A program made the position numbers and the translations under genes. The notes below the pieces were generated by a model. It did no database searches and was not told the DNA's origin. It worked only from the letters and a program-made list of their open reading frames with translations. Below, in pieces: positions 11,065-23,329 of a stretch of DNA of 64,000 bases; the first letter of the stretch is position 1, and each line of letters opens with the position of its first letter. This stretch comes from Synaphobranchus kaupii (Eukaryota; Chordata; Actinopteri; Anguilliformes; Synaphobranchidae), in contig CM056376.1 of NCBI GenBank assembly GCA_029718625.1, positions 120,241,264-120,305,263 on the forward strand, given 5' to 3'.

Positions 11065-12360
11065 AAAGACAACTGACTTTATTTATTTTGAAATGCATAA
11101 ATTTTTTTGTGGAATGAGATAATCATGACCAAAACATAATATATGTTAAATTATTTTCAGAGAATTATATGTAAACGTGATTCATTTATGTATTTATTTT
11201 CACACGGTCTCTTGCCTTGAGAACAAATGAGCACTGAGTAATTGAACATTATCTGGTTGAGTATCTGCATTCAAACAATATGTTGCCTCATTCTAGACAA
11301 TGGGTTATTACAACAAATGAACCAACAAATGGGTATGAGCTGGTCCAAATGTCCTTTCGCCAAACTTAATGAACCTCAGAATTGCTTCTTCGCAGAAATG
11401 ATTACTGCCGCTGTGCCCAAGACTGGCACAAGACTGCCATCTTGTGGAAATGCAAGAATAGAGCAGTTCAAATGAGAATGTTAGACAAATGCAAACACAG
11501 CAAATTGACAAAAGAATAACCACCATACATTTCAACCCTTGTGCTTTCTTATTGTTTAGATTGTCTATTTACTTTTTCTTTTTAGCTTGTAATGCCCAGG
11601 CATGATTGCGTTGGCCAGTACCATCACTGCAACAACCTCCAACAATTCAGATGGAACCAAATGTTGCTTCTTGTCACCTCACAATGTACTGCATTGCTAC
11701 CGTGCAGTGTCATGTTAAGAGGGGTTTAGGAAGGTTTGTGGGGGTGACTGACACCTTCCCTCCTCAGGTTTTACTATGGCCAGTTATGCACCCTTATGTA
11801 AGACACCCTGCCACAGTTGACACTGGCACAGGCAGGGTTCAGTCCAGAACTTTGAAGACGTGTCTAAACTGGATACCTTACTTGGGGGCCTCACCCATTT
11901 AAACCATTTGATCTCACGGGTGCTGAAAGTAAATAATAGCAAGAACATTGAAAAAGAACCAGTACACCTCATTTGATGTTATTGAAGAAGTCTTTAAAAT
12001 ATACTGCTACATGGAAGAGATTAAAGATGGGTTAGAAATCCATTGTTAATAGTTTATCTTTTCATATGAGGATTTAGTCTAACTGATCTTGATAATGATA
12101 TAATAGAGGGATGCATATGCGTGTGCACTTGTGTGTCAGAGTGCACTCCTTTCAAGAAGCTAAACAAATGGGGCACAATAGGTGATTAAGTTCTAATAGT
12201 ACTTTGAATTCTGACTCCGGTCCGAGGTTGATTTAACTATCTCAGGTTTAGGAAAAAATCTTTATTTCCCAAGTTGCCCCTATGAGGGCCCCTTGGGAAA
12301 GAAAAGTTTGCACTGGCCATTCAGTGTACTGCAGCCTTTAAGTAGGAAGAATTTGGTCCC
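11065..12360. other. Intergenic DNA, no gene recognised
   Basis: Short open frames at 11242-11475 and 11606-11902 have no recognisable domain or splice pattern. No repeat family identified. Confidence 0.5.
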
Positions 12361-12364
12361 TCTT

Positions 12365-12570
12365 GTGTTGAAGTTTTACCAGCGTTTGTTTAATCCGCCT
12401 GGGAATATGGTGTTGAGTTTTCTAATCCAATGTCTTTCTGTCCTACGTCTGTCCTCCTGTGTTCAGTTAATGTTTGAATGGAGGCCCAATATTTCTACTG
12501 CTTCAAGTCCATGGTGTAGGAAATGAGCCACTATGTGTATGTCTGTTTTCCTATGATTTCTTATGTTATA
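12365..12570 (-). pseudogene. Penelope-like GIY-YIG C-terminal fragment (distal half)
   Basis: On the minus strand this continues the reading interrupted by the Tc1 element to its right. Readable pieces are YNIRNHRKTDIHIVAHF and, in another frame further on, WIRKLNTIFPGGLNKRW. The latter resembles the closing segment of Penelope-like retroelement proteins (W-x-x-x-L-N-T-x-x-P-x-G-L-N). At least one frameshift and in-frame stops mark it as dead. Confidence 0.6.
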
Positions 12571-12572
12571 TA

Positions 12573-14103
12573 CACTACTCACAAAAAGTTAGGGATATTC
12601 AGCTTTCGGGTGAAATTTCAGGATGAACCTAAAATGCACTATAACCTTTACAGGTGAAATTAATTTGACCTTCTCTACACTTTTGAATGCACATGTCCAA
12701 CTATTCAATGTTTCAGTACTTTTTGCACAACTTGCTGTTCTCTAACAAGGAGCTGAACGGCAAAATTCACAACAGGTGTTTGATCCATGAATCGACCAAT
12801 ACATTTCCTGGTTCAATTAGAATTGGTATTTAAACAGTCCTCTTCATCATGCTGTTCACATTTTGACATCATGAGACCAAGACGACACCTAACAATTGAT
12901 GAACAGTACCTCGCCATTGCGAGGCTTCAAACAGGATGTTCTCAGAGGGAAGTGGCCACTGAGCTTAGAGTGTCACAGAGTGTCATCAGCAGGTTGCAAC
13001 AGAGATACAGAGAGACTGGAAGAGTCACAGAAAGGCATAGAAGTGGACGTCCTTTGGCCACATCCCACACTGATGACCGCTTCATTGTGAACAGTGCCCT
13101 GCGGAACCGGATGATGAATGCCACTCAACTCCAGGCACATTTAAGGGAGGTGAGAGGCACCCAAGTGTCACGTCAGACCATTCGAAACCGTTTACATCAG
13201 CGTGGTCTGCGTGCTAGACGACCTGCAAGGGTACCTGACCACACCACCAGGCACAGGCGTCATCGTCTTGCATGGGCCAGGGAGCATTTACGCTGGACGA
13301 GGGACCAGTGGGCCTCAGTGCTGTTCTCTGATGAAAGTCGATTCACGTTGAGCAGAAATGATGGCCGCCAACGATGTTGGAGACGTCAAGGAGAGCGCTA
13401 TGCATCAGCCACTGTTGTCACCAGACGACCCTTTGGTGGTGGCGGTGTTACAGTGTGGGCAGGTGTGTCTAGTCAATACAGAACTGCCCTACACTTTGTG
13501 AATGGTACAGTGACAAGCCCATACTACCTGAATAACATCATTAATCCAGTCATTGTGCCCCTGCATGAACAACACAGGCCTAATTTCATCTTCATGGACG
13601 ACAATGCTCCAGCTCATCGAGGTCGCATCATTAGGGAAAGGCTGCTGGAGACTGGGGTACCTCAAATGGAGTGGCCTGCACTTTATCCAGACCTGAATCC
13701 CATAGAAAACCTATGGGATCAGCTGACTCACCGTGTAGAGGCTCGTAACTCTGTACCCCAGAACCTCAATGACCTGAGGGCCGCCCTTCAAGAAGAGTGG
13801 GATGCCATGCCTCAGCAGACAATAAGTCGACTTGTGAACAGCATGAGACGTCGTTGTCAAGCTGTAATTGATGCTCAAGGGCACATGACAAGTTATTGAG
13901 ACATTGACATTTTTGTTGTGGTATACCCACCACTGTTGTTGGCTTTTGTTTCAATAAATTGTTTGAGATGAGGAAATCACCATTGCATGCTTCTACTTAA
14001 ATGCCCTACTTTCATGATACGTATAATATCACTGTAGCGTGAACTTACATTTTCCATAAATTTCACCCGAAAGCCAAATATCCATAACTTCTTGTGAGTA
14101 GTG
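12573..14103 (+). mobile_element. Complete Tc1-like transposon with intact transposase
   Basis: A 1531-bp element flanked by TA on both sides (12571-12572 and 14104-14105), the Tc1/mariner target duplication. Terminal inverted repeats of about 46 bp begin CACTACTCACAAAAAGTTAG at the left and match the reverse complement of the right end with only a few differences. One long open frame fills the interior. It sits inside a Penelope-like GIY-YIG fragment, so it is younger than that remnant. High repeat identity and an unbroken frame suggest recent insertion. Confidence 0.95.
12871..13899 (+). CDS. Tc1-like transposase (DD34E), apparently full length
   Basis: Cuts and rejoins the element at TA sites in the nucleus. 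The start chosen is ATG at 12871 ([12 protein letters not shown]), giving 342 residues, the usual Tc1 transposase length. An upstream in-frame ATG at 12787 would add 28 residues unlike the family. The N-terminal ~110 residues hold the paired-type helix-turn-helix region ([20 protein letters not shown]) and a GRPR-like hook (RSGRPLA). The catalytic triad is visible: D in LFSDESRF, D in MDDNAPAH, and E in [11 protein letters not shown], with exactly 34 residues between the second D and the E. There is no stop or frameshift. Whether it is expressed or active cannot be told from sequence. Confidence 0.93.
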   Translation: MRPRRHLTIDEQYLAIARLQTGCSQREVATELRVSQSVISRLQQRYRETGRVTERHRSGRPLATSHTDDRFIVNSALRNRMMNATQLQAHLREVRGTQVSRQTIRNRLHQRGLRARRPARVPDHTTRHRRHRLAWAREHLRWTRDQWASVLFSDESRFTLSRNDGRQRCWRRQGERYASATVVTRRPFGGGGVTVWAGVSSQYRTALHFVNGTVTSPYYLNNIINPVIVPLHEQHRPNFIFMDDNAPAHRGRIIRERLLETGVPQMEWPALYPDLNPIENLWDQLTHRVEARNSVPQNLNDLRAALQEEWDAMPQQTISRLVNSMRRRCQAVIDAQGHMTSY

Positions 14104-14105
14104 TA

Positions 14106-14230
14106 TGTGTTGTGCCAATCTGGTCTTGATTGTATTTCCTGTCTCACCTACATATTTTATGTTGCGGTGTTTGCACTTTATGACATATATGCAGTTATAT
14201 GTGTTAACTGTGAGTGTTTGTTTAATAAGG
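14106..14230 (-). pseudogene. Penelope-like GIY-YIG fragment (proximal half)
   Basis: The minus strand reads CIYVIKCKHRNIKYVGETG followed by NTIKTRLAQH. This matches the GIY-YIG endonuclease signature (an IYV segment, then YVGETG, then TRL-x-x-H) found at the C-terminus of Penelope-like retroelements. The reading breaks at the Tc1 insertion and resumes at 12570. No reverse transcriptase part is visible further upstream, so the copy is 5' truncated. Confidence 0.65.
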
Positions 14231-14234
14231 TATG

Positions 14235-16030
14235 TTGTGTTTGTAGTGTTGATTTAATTATCTCAGGATAGAGAATAACATTAGTAGCTACAGGGTGGTA
14301 ATAGGTATCAACTTCAGTGCCCAGGGGAGAAGCGCAGTGCGGTAATAAAAGGTAACGTTGGCTGTGGGACCTTGTGGGCCTGCTGTGGGAAATTCCTTTT
14401 AAATTTTGCAAGCTCCCAGTGTAAACTGCTGTTCACAATTTGAAGGAGTCAGTCATGCATCAATTTGTGTAAAATTTGTGTAGTGTGGTTGCGGTGACGT
14501 GTATGTTTGTCGTAGCCGAAACACAGCTGGCAATGGTAGCATACGCACAGCCGACTATTGCAAGGCAATTATGATCGACTGTTGCCAATTCAACCGAAAC
14601 CACTTATTTCTTATTTTACAGGATCCAGCAGGACCATTTTCGAAAACGACAGCCACTGTTTTCTCACACTATTTATTCCCCCTAAGTTTGGTTTTGGTTG
14701 CAACTTAGGCTACATGTTAAAATGCCCGTCAATATATCAGCCCGTCAATATATCAGCCGTTTTATTTGTTTTTATAAGTGTGTATATTTGTGTTGTTTGT
14801 TTCCAATATAAATAAAAGCATCAGAAATATGCATTTTATACGAGGTCAAGTAAGGCTACAGAGTCAAAGAGGACTACGGTTTAGATGAGATGCTAGCTTA
14901 CTGAGATGACAACTGTTGCAACTTACAATAATTCACTATAACAGCAATAATGATTCACCTCAGCAAAGTTGCAGTGGGCTATTTGAATGCTTCATTGAAC
15001 ACAGGTCATTGATTTTAGACACAAGTTTCTTTATCCCTTGCTGCAAATTTACTGCAGTACCTAAGCGCAATGTATTGTTGCATGGTATTATTGCATGGTA
15101 TTATTGTTGTATCTGAACAGAAAGTGCAAGTGCAGTGTTAGAATCTATATAATTAAAAAAATTAAGCTCAATTAATTATTTAACCGAAGGGCCTGTTTAT
15201 TTCATATAGGTGCCTTTCCCTGTAGACTGTAGCTGACTTTTTTATTTTCAAATTTTGATTAGACTTGTTACTATAGTACTTGTAGCACAATTTCCATAGA
15301 AATATTGTCTATAGAAAAACATGGCAGTGGAAGTTTTTTTTTTTTTTTTCTAATGGCTGATAGTAGTATGATATTATGTGCCTTGTAATTGGCTGCGATG
15401 AACAGATGTGGTTCATGGGAAAGCAAAAATGAATCACTGAAACGTTGTGAAGTCACGTTACGCCCCATTTTGGGGGAAGGCATTCAAACTTGGTCCACAC
15501 ACTTATGTCTGCAGAAAGCTATTTCTAACAGGTAAATAATATTTATACACAATATGGATAATTATAACTACAGAAAGCTTTTTTAGCATGACTGAATAAA
15601 CCAAAACCAGTAGAAATACTCTTAAGACAATACTCTATGACTCAATGACAATTCATGTCCTTAATAATGTAAATACAGACCCCACAAATAATGTAAATAC
15701 AGACCTCAAGTACTCCACAGACTAGATGATGTTTTTACATCACAAGGTTAAAATGCATATATACATTTTTCTGATCAATAAAATGTCAATATATTTTATA
15801 TCAATGCTGTAATGCAGAAATACTTTGACAACTTATTCCTGGAGGCCACTGGTGTGTGCAATCATTTCCTACGTACTATTTATAGTATAAAGAAATGGTA
15901 CCATACACCCTCTCTTGCCAAATCTCAAATTATATTGCTGCTGATGTTTCAGGTCAAGACCATGACTGTAGAAATATAATATTGGTGGTGGAAGTGCTAC
16001 ATGCAGGCTCACAACATGTGGCAAACACTG
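14235..16030. other. Intergenic DNA, AT-rich
   Basis: No gene or element recognised. A T tract lies near 15333-15350. A 23-base phrase ending AATGTAAATACAGACC is repeated in tandem near 15662-15706. Confidence 0.5.
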
Positions 16031-16038
16031 TCAATGTA

Positions 16039-16312
16039 CAAGTCGGAAGTTGACATACACTTAGGTTGAAGTCATTAAAACCTATTTTTAACCACTCCAC
16101 AGATTTCATGTTAGAAAACTATAGTGTTGGTCAGTTAGGACATCTACTTTGTGCATGACACAAGTAATTTTTCCAACAATTGTTTACAGACAGATTATTT
16201 CACTTTTAATTCACTAACTTGCCAACACTATAGTTTGCTAACATAAAATCTGTGGAGTAGTTAAAAATGAGTTTTAATGACTGCAACGTAAGTGTATGTA
16301 AACTTCCGACTG
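16039..16312. mobile_element. Sleeping-Beauty-like Tc1 mini-element
   Basis: A 274-bp element flanked by TA at 16037-16038 and 16313-16314. The left end reads CAAGTCGGAAGTTGACATAC and the right end is its inverted counterpart. Inverted repeats extend for about 100 bp each. The left arm also carries GTTAGGACATCTACTTTGTG and GACACAAGTAATTTTTCC, which I recognise as the inverted-repeat sequence of the Sleeping Beauty/salmonid Tc1 lineage. The transposase region is entirely deleted, so it can only move in trans. Confidence 0.85.
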
Positions 16313-16314
16313 TA

Positions 16315-17440
16315 CTTTCTATGTTCTATATGCCTATTTACTGTGTATTAATGCATTGTATTGTAAGTGCATTTAAAGTCAATGCCTTCTGAAAATATGC
16401 ATTGCTAATATGTATTATTCAGCCATGCATGGCTATGGACATGGACACAGTCACAATTTTTGATGCATGTTAATAATGCTGTTCTCTTTGCGACGATTAA
16501 AGGGCCAAGTGTAGTACTGTCTATGAAGGGCTCTGAATAGCTCTGCTGTACTGCATTTTTTAAAGTGCCTGTTTGTATGTTTGAAAATACCTGACCAAGA
16601 GGGGTTTGGTCTAGAGATGCATCTATAAGTAAAATGTGTATATTTATCCACGCCTGAATATACAGTACATCAGCTTTGGATTGAAGTGCTAATATTGTTG
16701 TTAGAAATCAGTGGATATCTTGGGTTTAGTTTTGAATTAGCAGAATGAGAGTTCCACTTAAGCGGTTACCGTGTTTATGTCACAGGTTGTCATTCAAGTG
16801 TTCTTTTTCAGGTTGGTTAGGTTTTCAGACTTCTAGTTTTTTCATTTTATGTGAAATTTGGTAAAGGGTAACAAAGCATGCTGGTTTAGCTAGACACCTC
16901 CCCCTTTTGAAATTCGAAAAATCCCTAAATCTAGGCGTGATAAGGTAATAATATAGGGGCTGAGCTCCAGGTATCAAACCACGCCCCAGCAAGTAGCCAA
17001 AAGCCCATTCTATACTGGGCAGCACTCACAGCAGCTGCTTTGTTCCACTCTCTCGCTACGTCTCTCAATCACACACAAACACTCTAGCTCTAGCTACTGC
17101 CGAGCCCCAAGTAGCTAGCCGCTGCCGAGGCAGAAGCAATGGTGGAGAATGTGACACGCATAGCCTCGTTTGGGCTTATAATGATGTGGCCAGTAAACAA
17201 CAAATCACACACTGTACAAATAGTTACCCATGCCATGTAGGCTACTCATTTTACACAGGCTGTAGGCAATCACACTACCTGCCAGATATCAACAATATTG
17301 GTTTCCATTTCAATGGGTGCACAAGTGGTCACTCCACTGAACTCTCTCCAAGAGAGAATGTCTGTTGTAGTAAAAGTGCATCATGCATATAATACAACTC
17401 CTGGCTCAACTATGCTTTATACTAGGGGTGTGCAGCGATG
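16315..17440. other. Intergenic DNA, possible unclassified repeat
   Basis: 16860-17170 contains a block with short CTAGCTCTAGCTACTGCC/GTAGCTAGCCGCTGCC repetition, resembling dispersed fish repeats. No gene is seen. Confidence 0.35.
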
Positions 17441-17442
17441 CC

Positions 17443-17508
17443 ACTATCTGTATCTGTATCTGTTCAACCATTAACAATATCTGTATCCGTATCTGTATTC
17501 GGATTAAA
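17443..17508 (+). repeat. (TCTGTA)n imperfect hexanucleotide tract
   Basis: Repeated ATCTGTATC / ATCCGTATC phrases, just after GGGGTGTGCAG. Probably part of a larger dispersed repeat. Confidence 0.7.
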
Positions 17509-17947
17509 ACCCGGAAGTGAGCGTGGCTTACATATAGGAAATGTGATTTCTAGAATTAATTGTTATTGCAATTTATGAGTATTCACCCCCCTCACTGTCT
17601 TTTTTTTCTTTTTATAAGAACTATATTCTGTACTGTATACTTATTTATCTATTGTTTTGTTTTGTTAAAGGTAGTTTTTGTTAACCTATTTTAACCCCCC
17701 ACCCCCTAATTGGGGGACACTGAACAATAATTCTGGATAAGAACTGGAAAGAATCTGAGGTACAATATATAATCAACTCAGAATGAAAAGGCAGTTTTAT
17801 AAAAACATCAAACCATTTGATTATACATTTGAATGGAAACTGTTTCCACAATAACAACCCTTTCTGCCTGTGATTTCATATTGTACTTTTTGTTATTTTA
17901 CTATATGAACTTGAATACATAAATGATTATGTATAGTAATATTATTA

Positions 17948-17981
17948 TCATTACTATTATTATTATTATTATTATTATTAT
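17948..17981. repeat. (ATT)n microsatellite
   Basis: Ten or so ATT units, nearly pure. Confidence 0.9.
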
Positions 17982-18299
17982 GCTTTATAAAATTCAAGGA
18001 GAAGCCTTAAGGATTATAGCCTAATGATTTATTGAGAAAAGACTCAAAATTAAAAAAGTAAAATGAACAGTCAAACAAGATGCATTTCTGAGCTAGCAGT
18101 AACAACAAAGTTCTAGAACACCTGAAAAGCTTTTAATTCAAGAAAATGAAAAAAAGTCAGGACATGGCTGCATTACAACAGCTTTTAATATGCTTTTAGT
18201 ATACCATTGGTTAAAGCGATCACAGCGACAAGCCTAATTAAAACATGTTTTTCTGCAGTGAAAAACGTCACATTTTCGTTTTATTAATTGCGTTGCAAG

Positions 18300-20820
18300 T
18301 TTGGGCTCATGGAATGGCGAGATTAACGGAATTGATTACGCAGAAATACGGAGGCAGAACGGACAGTCGGTAGCTACAGTTTAAAAATACAAACAACACA
18401 ACTAGCATGAATACAATAATGATTTTGATAGACAGTAAGTGACATTTGAAAACGGGGCATAGGCTACTGATTCTAGCTGTTCCTTTGCTTTCTTTTAAAA
18501 GGTGTTTTTACGTTCTGAAAGTGTCGAGATTAAGGGCAGCTAAATTCAAGCGAGCAGCATTAAAGGGATATCGTTTGCATGCAAGATGTTGAGATTCTTC
18601 ATTTAACGTTTTGTTTCTTTTTATTTTATTTCCCGCATCCGAATTATGAACTGGAAACTTCTGAACCGTCAGCTGAGTCCACAGCTTAATTGAAAGAATG
18701 ACTTAAGCAACTTAGCTACATTGCTAACATAAGTTGTGAGGCTTCTGTTGCTTCCTCTTTGAGCTGTAACAGATCACCCTGTTTACTTTCTCTGTCCTGA
18801 GATATTTGTTTGATACTGAGCAGCATGTCAGCTATACTAAACATTAAACTACAAATTCTGTAGGCAATGAGGACAAGCTAGCTAGATTGCTCTTCTTTGT
18901 TGTTCTAGTCGACCAGTGCCGGCACTACATTCATAGGTAACGTGAAGTATCACTCCGCCGCCGTATTTCTCCATATGTTCTACTTCCACAGAGAATATAT
19001 AGGTCAGCACAAAGTAAAGGATTCAACGATAGTTTGACTTAAAAAATGATGGTATAAACACTCAAATTAACCCCGATAGACTGCCGTCGTATTTTATTTG
19101 CTTTGGGTGCACTGTGGAGTGTTTAAGTGTGTTTGGTAGTGGATGCTACCGGTTACCATAGAGCTGCGCTAGCATTAGCAACGTGTGTCCAAAAGAAGGA
19201 CAGCATGGAATCAGCTGAAAATGGTCTCCATCAACAACATCATGGGTAAGTTGTAAATGAGACATTATGTTCAAAATTCCGAATTAACCCTTTAAGTATC
19301 TGAAATCAATTGCTCCATACCTGTATAACCTTATCAATTTAGATATTAATTTAGCTATTCCACCCCATCCCGTACGCAATCGTCGTACTTCCCCTGCCAT
19401 GAAAGTTACCATTGCTTAGCAATGCTGGGTACTAGCTAGCAAGCTAACGATAGCTCCCGGCAAGTCGTTTTAACATTTAGCTAGCAAGCTAACGATAGCT
19501 ACCATGATTGCCTAGCTCACGTTACTAGCCAGCTTCTCCTACTAGCTAGGTCCTAAGAGCAGCTAATGTTAGTTTAACTAGAACAGACGGCAGCTCGCCA
19601 TAGACTGTAACTGGTAGGTATTCAAATTTTTTAATAAGAGGACAGGTTTGGGCGGGTATTATGAACAGTAGCCTAATGTTATTAGGCTAAGTTATTTGGT
19701 TGTTTAGGCCTATATACTGTCTATGGAACGAGCGAAACCTAACCAAACCTACGCCTGGATAATTTTTTTTCGGCCCCAAAAATTAAGAAAAATCGCGGGG
19801 AATAGAGCCAACATGTTAGTCATATGTTTGTACTGACTCAATACGGGGATGTTTAAAATAAAACCAATAATTTATCGGAAAAGAAAAGAATGTGGAGACT
19901 GCGTTTGTAGGCTAAATGTTTGCAATGTTTGTGATTAGGTTATAGGATGCAAATGAAAGTTAATGCCAGCTATGATGTAATGCAGGCTACAATGCCGACT
20001 TTATCTGGAACAGTTGCGGAAAAAACCGTGACAGACTGCTCTGTCACAGTCGAGTTAGTTAGCAGTTAGCCAAAAAGACGTTGGTGGTTTGCTCATTTAA
20101 GACTATGGGGACAGCTTGCTACCTTTCTAGCGGCACTAGGGACATTTATAATAAAAGCGATAAAATGTGATTGATTGACCGTCAATATAGTTCATGGCAA
20201 TAGCGTTACCCTATGTTCGTCCGTGTCTGGTGATGCAGTGCGTCAAGCTTGGCTACCGATCTCAGCTGGTATGCTACTAGCTAATCAAATTAGCTGATGT
20301 TCGCTGAATATAAATTGAAGATAACTGAATGAACGTTAATTATGTGACGAATACCAGACATTCAATGTGAATAAATGACACAGTAAAATCGAGGATGATA
20401 AGTGTCCTCTGTCACAGACGAGTTACCTGTGTCCTCAATGTTATTGTGTTATTTATTATTATAAAACATTAGCAAATTAAGGAAGTTTACCGCAAGTTCG
20501 TTTTGCAAAATGGTGGGTTTGGTCAGGTCATGGTCTTTATAATTCTGTGCCTTCTCCACCCCGAACTGTCAATCATACTGTGCCCGAACCATGAAGACCG
20601 TATCAGGTTCACCCTGCTCCCGACAAGATCACTTCGGCTCCACGGAACAGACGCAATTTGTTCAAAAAAGTCTTCCGGAGACTCAAATCGGTTTTTACGA
20701 GGCCGTGGGAAGGCAATGGGTGACGTCACAGTGACTTTGTCCATATTTTTATACAGTCTATGGTTCCAAAACATCCCTCTGACCTGTCCGGTCTCCCTAC
20801 TTTTGGAGTGGTAAGTTGTT
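18300..20820. repeat. Cluster of unclassified dispersed repeats
   Basis: Contains multiple GCTAGC/GCTAACGATAGCT phrases (two near-identical copies about 50 bp apart near 19432-19502), the phrase GACGTCACAGTGACTTTGTCC followed by a CAGTCTATGG phrase common in fish repeats, and TTAA-type ends (TTAAAGGGATATCG near 18560 and CGAATTAACCCTTTAA near 19300) that could bound a TTAA-inserting DNA element of about 740 bp. No coding sequence is convincing. Confidence 0.4.
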
Positions 20821-21299
20821 CTTGACTCAATAGCCTTTAGTCAATTTAAGATCAGTAAAACACAACATTAAAACAAAAAAAAGGCCTTTTTTATTGTGTA
20901 CAGGAATAGGAGATTGGACGGGGGCATGATGGGTAATTGGTCGGGGGTCGGACCAATGTTCGGAGTCTCCACCACACGTTTTTAGGCAACATATACCTTT
21001 TTTTTTTTTGCTGGAGTGTCCATTGACTATATTAAAAATGTTTTATTTTTTCTAAACACCAGATACACTGCTTAACCCCTAACCCACCTTGCATTAGCTT
21101 AGCAGCTATCAATCTGGCATGCTTCAGTGGCAAAAAATGTAATTATCAATTGATTGTATTCTAATTTCCTGATTGATCAAACCAATTTACATTGATAGGT
21201 TCTAATAATACATACTTTATCTGAGCATGTCATAGGTTCTATCCCTGTAATAAATACCTTCACACTGGACATCTCGGGACAACGGGGGCTATTTTTAAT

Positions 21300-21424
21300 C
21301 ATGGACTTATTCAAATTTAATTCACTTAATTTGATATTGTATGTCTTTATTTGGTGTGTTGTGGGTCTGCCCACAACTGAAGTTCCCGAAAGGGAAAATA
21401 AAAGTTATTCTATTCTATTCTATG
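21300..21424 (+). mobile_element. LINE-like 3' end with (TATTC)n tail
   Basis: CCCGAAAGGGAAAATAAAAG is followed by ATTCTATTCTATTCTAT, the typical finish of a fish non-LTR retrotransposon with its short tandem tail. Everything upstream that could be coding has been lost or is unrecognisable. Confidence 0.45.
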
Positions 21425-22154
21425 TGTCAAAATGAGACCTGATAATATATTTCAACGGACTGGCTAGGCTTCTACGTGTAATATTAATGTATCATCATAC
21501 CACTATATGACGATACACCAAAACTAGCGTACACAGCGTAGCTAGCTATTGAGGCTTTCTCTAATGGTTACAGCCGATTCTAGCCAACATTGGTATTGAT
21601 AGCTAAGTAATGTTAGGATTGGATGGAAGCTAGCTAGCTACTGTTCAACATTTTAACATTAAGTAAATATTACATGATCTATTATTATCGAGTTGGTTGA
21701 TTTAATGTTAGTGAAGTGCTGCAGATTTTGGATTGTGCTGTTGGCATACATCCTTCCCGTTTGACAGCTACAATCCTGGCTTCCCGTTATACTATTGTTT
21801 TTTGGAAAGTGGAATGCTTTTTTTTTCTTTCGAGTAGCTAACGAGCTATGGATGCTAGCTCTGCTGAATTTGTTTATCAAAACAACCGGATATTGGTATG
21901 GGCTAGTCACGCCACCCTGCAGCTCATGAACATTATGTTCACTGCAACATGTTAAAACATCTATAGTGGAAGTTCCCTAAGGGGACTCCCTATTCTGGTT
22001 TCTTGTTTGGAAGAAAGGATTGATGTGGGCTGTGATCTGCTGGATGGATCCTCTCACCCTGTAAGGCAGTTGGAGGCCTTTCACCAGTGGTCAGGGCTTA
22101 GTGCGAGGGAATGTTCCTGCACTCTGTGATGCCAGGTTACACAGGGCTGGTTGT

Positions 22155-22339
22155 GCTCCCCAACCTATTAGCGGTTCAGCTGCTCCACACACAGGGTTGG
22201 TGATGGTCCAAAGACCAAAGACCCTTCAAGGGGAAGTATGAATCCACTGTTGGTGGTGGTGTTCTGGAGACCATACGCCATGCTCTCTGCCCGGGCTGTG
22301 GAGTAGGTGTCTGTGTCGGCAGGAGAAGGGAATAGACCT
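22155..22339 (-). CDS. Candidate 3' coding exon, unrecognised
   Basis: A GC-rich minus-strand frame closes at a stop near 22155. A possible acceptor, TTCTCTGGAAG, precedes GTCTATTCCC near 22339. Readable residues include SLVFGPSPTLCVEQLNR at the end and ARAESMAYGLQNTTTNSGF in the middle, protein-like in composition. Its start phase (two bases) would also join the exon ending at 24907, so it could be an alternative last exon of that gene. The acceptor is not strong. A competing frame is open over the same stretch. Confidence 0.25.
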
Positions 22340-22805
22340 TCCAGAGAATAGGGCCCAGGAGACAGCAGGGGTCACAGTCAGGCCATACTCCTGCTTTTCC
22401 CTGGGCCAAACTTTGAAACCACTGCATTAAAAGATGGCTGCAGCTGAGCCACTTACTGAATCTATTAAATGACCCCAATCCTTGCCAGAAAGTAAAGTGG
22501 AATTAAAGGGAAGCAGAGGCAGGAAAATAAGTCTGATACATGAATAAAAGACATGAAAGAAGGGAGAACAATATGCACTCAGACACAACCCCCAAATTTC
22601 CCATTATCAAGAAGGATTACCACTGAGGATTTAATAAGTTTGCACATAATCAAGAAACTCCATAATAAAGAAAAAAGGAAACGGGCTGCATATAACACTA
22701 TTCATACATAGAGGACGGTGCCCTACATCATCCATCCAAGAAATGTGTATGTACATAGGAAAATACATAGGTGAAGGTGTGAAATGTACCACTTGACTAA
22801 TAACT

Positions 22806-22985
22806 ACACTGTAAAACAAAAGTCAGGTTTCACTAAAATGGTTTCAAGTAGTTTCAAGTGTTCAAGTATGCACTAGTCTTAAGTTAAACTATTTTATAAA
22901 TAATTTTAAGTTATAACAACTTATTCAATTTTAAGTTGAAACTACTCAATTCATTTGGTAAAATTACACTTAGGTTTTAGAGTGT
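22806..22985. mobile_element. Palindromic MITE with ACACTGTAAAAC ends
   Basis: Begins ACACTGTAAAAC and ends GTTTTAGAGTGT (one mismatch when inverted). Internal TTTTAAGTTATAACAACTT and TTTTAAGTTGAAACTACTC are the kind of AAGTTGAAACAACTT words seen in fish hAT-type MITEs. About 180 bp, non-coding. Confidence 0.7.
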
Positions 22986-23329
22986 AACAAAACTATCCCT
23001 GAACAATAATTGCTAAACCCCTGAATTATCCCTGAACCACAAAAGCACAAGAAAAATGCTTTTTTTTATGTACAAGATTTAGGGGAGTGTATATTCAGTA
23101 ACAAGGTAACTGTCCTCATTTTTATAACTTTACTTAAAATACAGCACACTTTAACAAGGTTTGAGAGCCAATCTGCAATTCCAGCAGAATCCATAGAGTG
23201 GCAGTATGGAAACACAATGCAACTGAAGCTCAGGACCATTGGTTATGATGCTGCAGTATCGTAGGCTGTAAAGCAGAGGGCTTCAAAGACCAGCCAGGAT
23301 GTGAAGGTTATCAGTACCAGACAGAGAAA

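Noticed and set aside
19205..19243. ATG exon reading MESAENGLHQQHH before GTAAGT
   Set aside because: Good start context and donor, but it lies inside a probable TTAA-type repeat whose end (CGAATTAACCCTTTAA) follows 60 bp later; no partner exon found.
20503..20814. 103-codon open frame
   Set aside because: Overlaps a dispersed fish repeat (GACGTCACAGTGACTTTGTC, CAGTCTATGG); no domain.
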